From the NCBI GenBank assembly GCA_904502145.1, contig CAJGDH010000071.1, positions 1 through 8,497 on the forward strand: a stretch of DNA of 8,497 nt, written 5' to 3'. Position 1 is the stretch's first letter. Each line of letters begins with the position of its first letter. Positions 6,429 through 8,497 of the stretch are shown piece after piece. Under the pieces are notes generated by a model, which saw only the letters and a list, made by a program, of their open reading frames with translations, had not been told where the DNA came from and did no database searches. The position numbers and the translations under genes were made by a program. Source of the stretch: an uncultured Eubacterium sp. (lineage in GTDB: Bacteria; Bacillota; Clostridia; Lachnospirales; Lachnospiraceae).

Positions 6429-6443
6429 GGGGGATATTTCCCC
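6429..6443 (+). other. Short GC hairpin between the glutaredoxin and thrS genes
   Basis: GGGGGATATTTCCCC can form a stem of four G-C pairs plus G-T and A-T around a TAT loop. AATAATCA follows instead of a T-run, so it is not an intrinsic terminator. It lies 12 bases before the thrS ribosome site and might stabilise an mRNA end or mark a processing point. Confidence 0.35.
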
Positions 6444-6469
6444 AATAATCAGTTTAAAGGAGAATACTA

Positions 6470-8359
6470 ATGGAAGCTTCAGCAGAATTTTTAAATGTTT
6501 ACCGGCACTCCCTTGCCCACATCCTGGTCAAAGCAGTCATCGAGCTTTACGGGAAAGATGTGCAGTACGCCATCGGACCGCAGATCGATGACGGGGCTTA
6601 TTATGATTTCGTCCTGCCGGAAGGAACCAAACTTTCCGACGCGGATTTCAAGACCATCGAAGACAAGATGAGAGAGATCATCAAGCGCCGTGAAGACTGG
6701 GTCAGAAAAGAAGTCAGCAAGACGGAAGCCCTGGAGATCTTCAAGGATCAGAAGTTCAAACAGGAACTGATCCGGGATCTGCCGGATGATGAGATCATCA
6801 CCGTATACGAGACCGGTGGTGACTTTGTCGACCTGTGCCGTGGTCCTCATGTGGATAATTCCCAGGAACTGATGAAGGCTGCCTACAAGGTTCATTCCAC
6901 CTCCATGGCCTACTGGAGGGGAGATGAGAAGAGGGACCGCCTCCAGCGTGTTTATTTCTATGCTTTCCCCAACAAGGATGAGCTGAAAAAACATTTGAAA
7001 TTCATCGAGGAAGCTAGAGAGAGAGACCATAAGAAGATCGGCGCTGCCCAGGATCTCTTTATGTTCAGTGATTCCGCCCCCGGTATGCCCTACTGGCTCC
7101 CCCGCGGATGGACCCTCTACCAGGAACTGTTAAGGTATTCCAGAGAATTGCAGAAGAAGCATGGGTACCAGGAGATTTCCGCTCCTCTGATCAACAATAA
7201 AAAACTCTGGCTGATCAGCGGTCACTGGGCTCATTACCTCAACAATATGTTTATCGTCCCCGGCATCGAAGGCCATGTTGCCGCAGATGCAGAGATCGAG
7301 GATGTACTTGACCATATCGGTGATGCCCCGGAGGATGCAAAAGCCGTAAAGATCAACGCCGGCTCAGTCCTCTACAACCGGGAGAACATTGATACCATGG
7401 CGGCCAAACCCATGAACTGTCCCAATGCCATGATGGCTTACAAGAGGACGAACCATTCCTACAAGGAACTTCCCCTTCGCTACAGTGAGTATGACGTTCT
7501 TCACCGCAAGGAGAAATCCGGCCAGATGAACGGTCTTTTCCGTGTACAGGAATTCCGTCAGGACGATGACCATACCTTCGTCATGGAGTCCCAGATCAAG
7601 GAGGAGATCGAGGATATCATCTCCATCGCCGATGAGATCTACAGCACCTTCGGCGTAACCTACAAGGCTGAGTTGTCCACCAGACCGGATGATTTCATGG
7701 GCGAGATCGAAGTCTGGAACCGTGCGGAAGCGGGCCTCAAAGAGATTCTTGACGAGAAGTACGGAGAAGGCGGCTACGAGATCAATGAAGGTGACGGAGC
7801 CTTCTATGGCCCCAAGATCGACCTTCAGATCAAGGATGCCCTGGGCAGGGAATGGCAGTGCGGTACCATTCAGCTGGATTTCCAGCTTCCCCACAACTTC
7901 GGCCTGAAATATACCACGCCTGAAGGAACAGAGGCCATGCCGGTGGTCATCCATCGTGCCCTCTACGGTTCCCTGGAGCGTTTTATCGGAATCATCATCG
8001 AGAACTTCAAGGGCAACTTCCCCTTCTGGCTCTGTCCTTATCAGGTGGCCATCGTTCCCATCCGCGAGTCCCATAACGACTATGCGAAAAAAGTGGAGAA
8101 GATCCTGACTGAGAACGGAGTAAGGGTGGAAGCCGATTATGCGGATAAGAATATGAGGACAAAGATCAAAGAGTTCAAGCTCTACAAGGATCCGTATATC
8201 CTCGTGCTTGGGGATAATGAGGCAGAAAATGAAATGGTTTCCCTCAATATCCGTGGCTCCAACAAGCAGGTGCAGAATGTGCCTCTTGTTGATTTCGTGA
8301 AGATGTGCAGAAAGATGAACGAAGAGCATACTTTGGAGCTGCTTTCCTCCCTGGAGTAG
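6470..8359 (+). CDS. thrS: Threonyl-tRNA synthetase lacking the TGS domain
   Basis: This 629-residue cytosolic enzyme charges tRNA-Thr with threonine. It begins directly with the editing domain: HSLAH (His13, His17) and CRGPH (Cys123, His127), the site that removes mis-attached serine. The class II catalytic domain follows with zinc ligands Cys317, His368 and His495 and the ATP-site arginines Arg346 (HRKE) and Arg358. The anticodon-binding domain is about 522-629 and starts CPYQVAIVPI. Escherichia coli ThrRS has an extra 60-residue TGS domain in front; here an in-frame TAA 15 bases before the ATG and a good AAAGGAG site show the short form is genuine. Relative to E. coli, about 40 residues are inserted at 263-312, and CPGH reads CPNA (317-320). 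No T-box leader is present. Probably in one transcript with the glutaredoxin gene. Confidence 0.97.
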   Translation: MEASAEFLNVYRHSLAHILVKAVIELYGKDVQYAIGPQIDDGAYYDFVLPEGTKLSDADFKTIEDKMREIIKRREDWVRKEVSKTEALEIFKDQKFKQELIRDLPDDEIITVYETGGDFVDLCRGPHVDNSQELMKAAYKVHSTSMAYWRGDEKRDRLQRVYFYAFPNKDELKKHLKFIEEARERDHKKIGAAQDLFMFSDSAPGMPYWLPRGWTLYQELLRYSRELQKKHGYQEISAPLINNKKLWLISGHWAHYLNNMFIVPGIEGHVAADAEIEDVLDHIGDAPEDAKAVKINAGSVLYNRENIDTMAAKPMNCPNAMMAYKRTNHSYKELPLRYSEYDVLHRKEKSGQMNGLFRVQEFRQDDDHTFVMESQIKEEIEDIISIADEIYSTFGVTYKAELSTRPDDFMGEIEVWNRAEAGLKEILDEKYGEGGYEINEGDGAFYGPKIDLQIKDALGREWQCGTIQLDFQLPHNFGLKYTTPEGTEAMPVVIHRALYGSLERFIGIIIENFKGNFPFWLCPYQVAIVPIRESHNDYAKKVEKILTENGVRVEADYADKNMRTKIKEFKLYKDPYILVLGDNEAENEMVSLNIRGSNKQVQNVPLVDFVKMCRKMNEEHTLELLSSLE

Positions 8360-8372
8360 AAGGACCATGGCA

Positions 8373-8406
8373 TTAGCAGGAAAAGGGATTATTCTAACCT
8401 GTTTTT
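8373..8406 (+). terminator. Weak possible terminator after thrS
   Basis: A short CAGG/CCTG pairing is separated by a long AT-rich loop and followed by TTTTTT. The T-run is good but the 4-bp stem is poor, and a competing TTAG/CTAA pairing overlaps it. This is the only candidate terminator between thrS and the next promoter. Confidence 0.25.
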
Positions 8407-8422
8407 TGTGATATCCTTCACT

Positions 8423-8445
8423 TTTATGACAAGATTTTTCATAAA
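8423..8445. repeat. AT-rich inverted repeat upstream of the right-end promoter
   Basis: TTTATGA and TCATAAA are exact 7-base inverted arms around a 9-base spacer, ending 16 bases before the -35 box of the next promoter. It could be a regulator binding site for the gene beyond the window, but a 7-base AT-rich palindrome can also occur by chance. Confidence 0.3.
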
Positions 8446-8461
8446 CTGCCAATGGATTTTC

Positions 8462-8491
8462 TTTACATGATTCATGATCCTCCTTTATAAT
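8462..8491 (+). promoter_or_regulatory. Strong promoter for a gene beyond the right edge
   Basis: -35 TTTACA (8462-8467) and a consensus -10 TATAAT (8486-8491) are separated by 18 bp. The gene it drives lies outside the window. The spacer contains ATGAT twice, six bases apart. Together with the weak terminator this marks the end of the thrS unit. Confidence 0.75.
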
Positions 8492-8497
8492 GGTATC

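Noticed and set aside
6413..6469. T-box riboswitch or attenuator before thrS
   Set aside because: The gap is far too short for a T-box, has no discriminator-like stem, and its hairpin lacks a T-run.
8367..8411. A 14-codon reading frame after thrS (MALAGKGIILTCFL)
   Set aside because: It is very short, its AGAAGG site is only 3 bases from the ATG, and it covers the weak terminator region; nothing supports translation.
7364..8452. A 362-codon open frame on the minus strand opposite thrS
   Set aside because: It lies antisense to clear catalytic and anticodon-binding domains and shows no recognisable family; it is explained by thrS codon use.
1..8497. CRISPR arrays, insertion sequences, tRNA or rRNA genes
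   Set aside because: Reading both strands showed no regularly spaced repeats, no transposase-like frame, and no tRNA or rRNA sequence.

Overview
The window looks like chromosome from an anaerobic Firmicute, most likely a member of Clostridia. The grounds are strong AAGGAGG-type ribosome binding sites, TGTGATA-type extended -10 promoters, a CsoR-family copper repressor in front of a copper ATPase, mid-range GC with AT-rich intergenic gaps, and a stand-alone CPYC mini-glutaredoxin of the clostridial kind. No lower taxon can be assigned from the sequence alone.

Layout: bases 1-157 are non-coding and rich in hairpins, including a strong two-way terminator at 61-102 that closes the leftward operon. 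Bases 158-3368 hold that operon, transcribed right to left: csoR (copper-sensing repressor) and then copA (Cu(I)-exporting P1B ATPase). copA is unusual because it carries two extra metal-binding HMA domains at its C terminus. The last of these has its own near-perfect Shine-Dalgarno site and in-frame ATG inside the copA frame, so the gene probably also makes a free CopZ-type copper chaperone. Bases 3369-3592 are a divergent control region with two CsoR operators, one lying exactly between the -35 and -10 boxes of the csoR-copA promoter.

Bases 3593-6079 encode an 828-residue protein read rightward. It has an adenosine-deaminase-like amidohydrolase core with large extra segments, and a C-terminal Rossmann-like domain resembling the SLOG/DprA/YspA nucleotide-binding group. 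One active-site aspartate typical of adenosine deaminases is replaced by glycine. This is the least understood gene here and the best candidate for an undescribed function. Bases 6173-6412 encode a small glutaredoxin-like protein with its own likely promoter. Bases 6470-8359 encode a threonyl-tRNA synthetase that lacks the N-terminal TGS domain, has an insertion of about 40 residues in the catalytic domain, and has no T-box leader. The last 138 bases hold a weak possible terminator, a small palindrome and a strong promoter pointing out of the window.

The left half is a self-regulated copper-efflux unit: CsoR senses Cu(I) and releases the promoter, CopA exports the ion, and the CopZ-like segment may deliver it. 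The right half (deaminase-like protein, glutaredoxin, ThrRS) shows no clear joint pathway; the last two may share a transcript.
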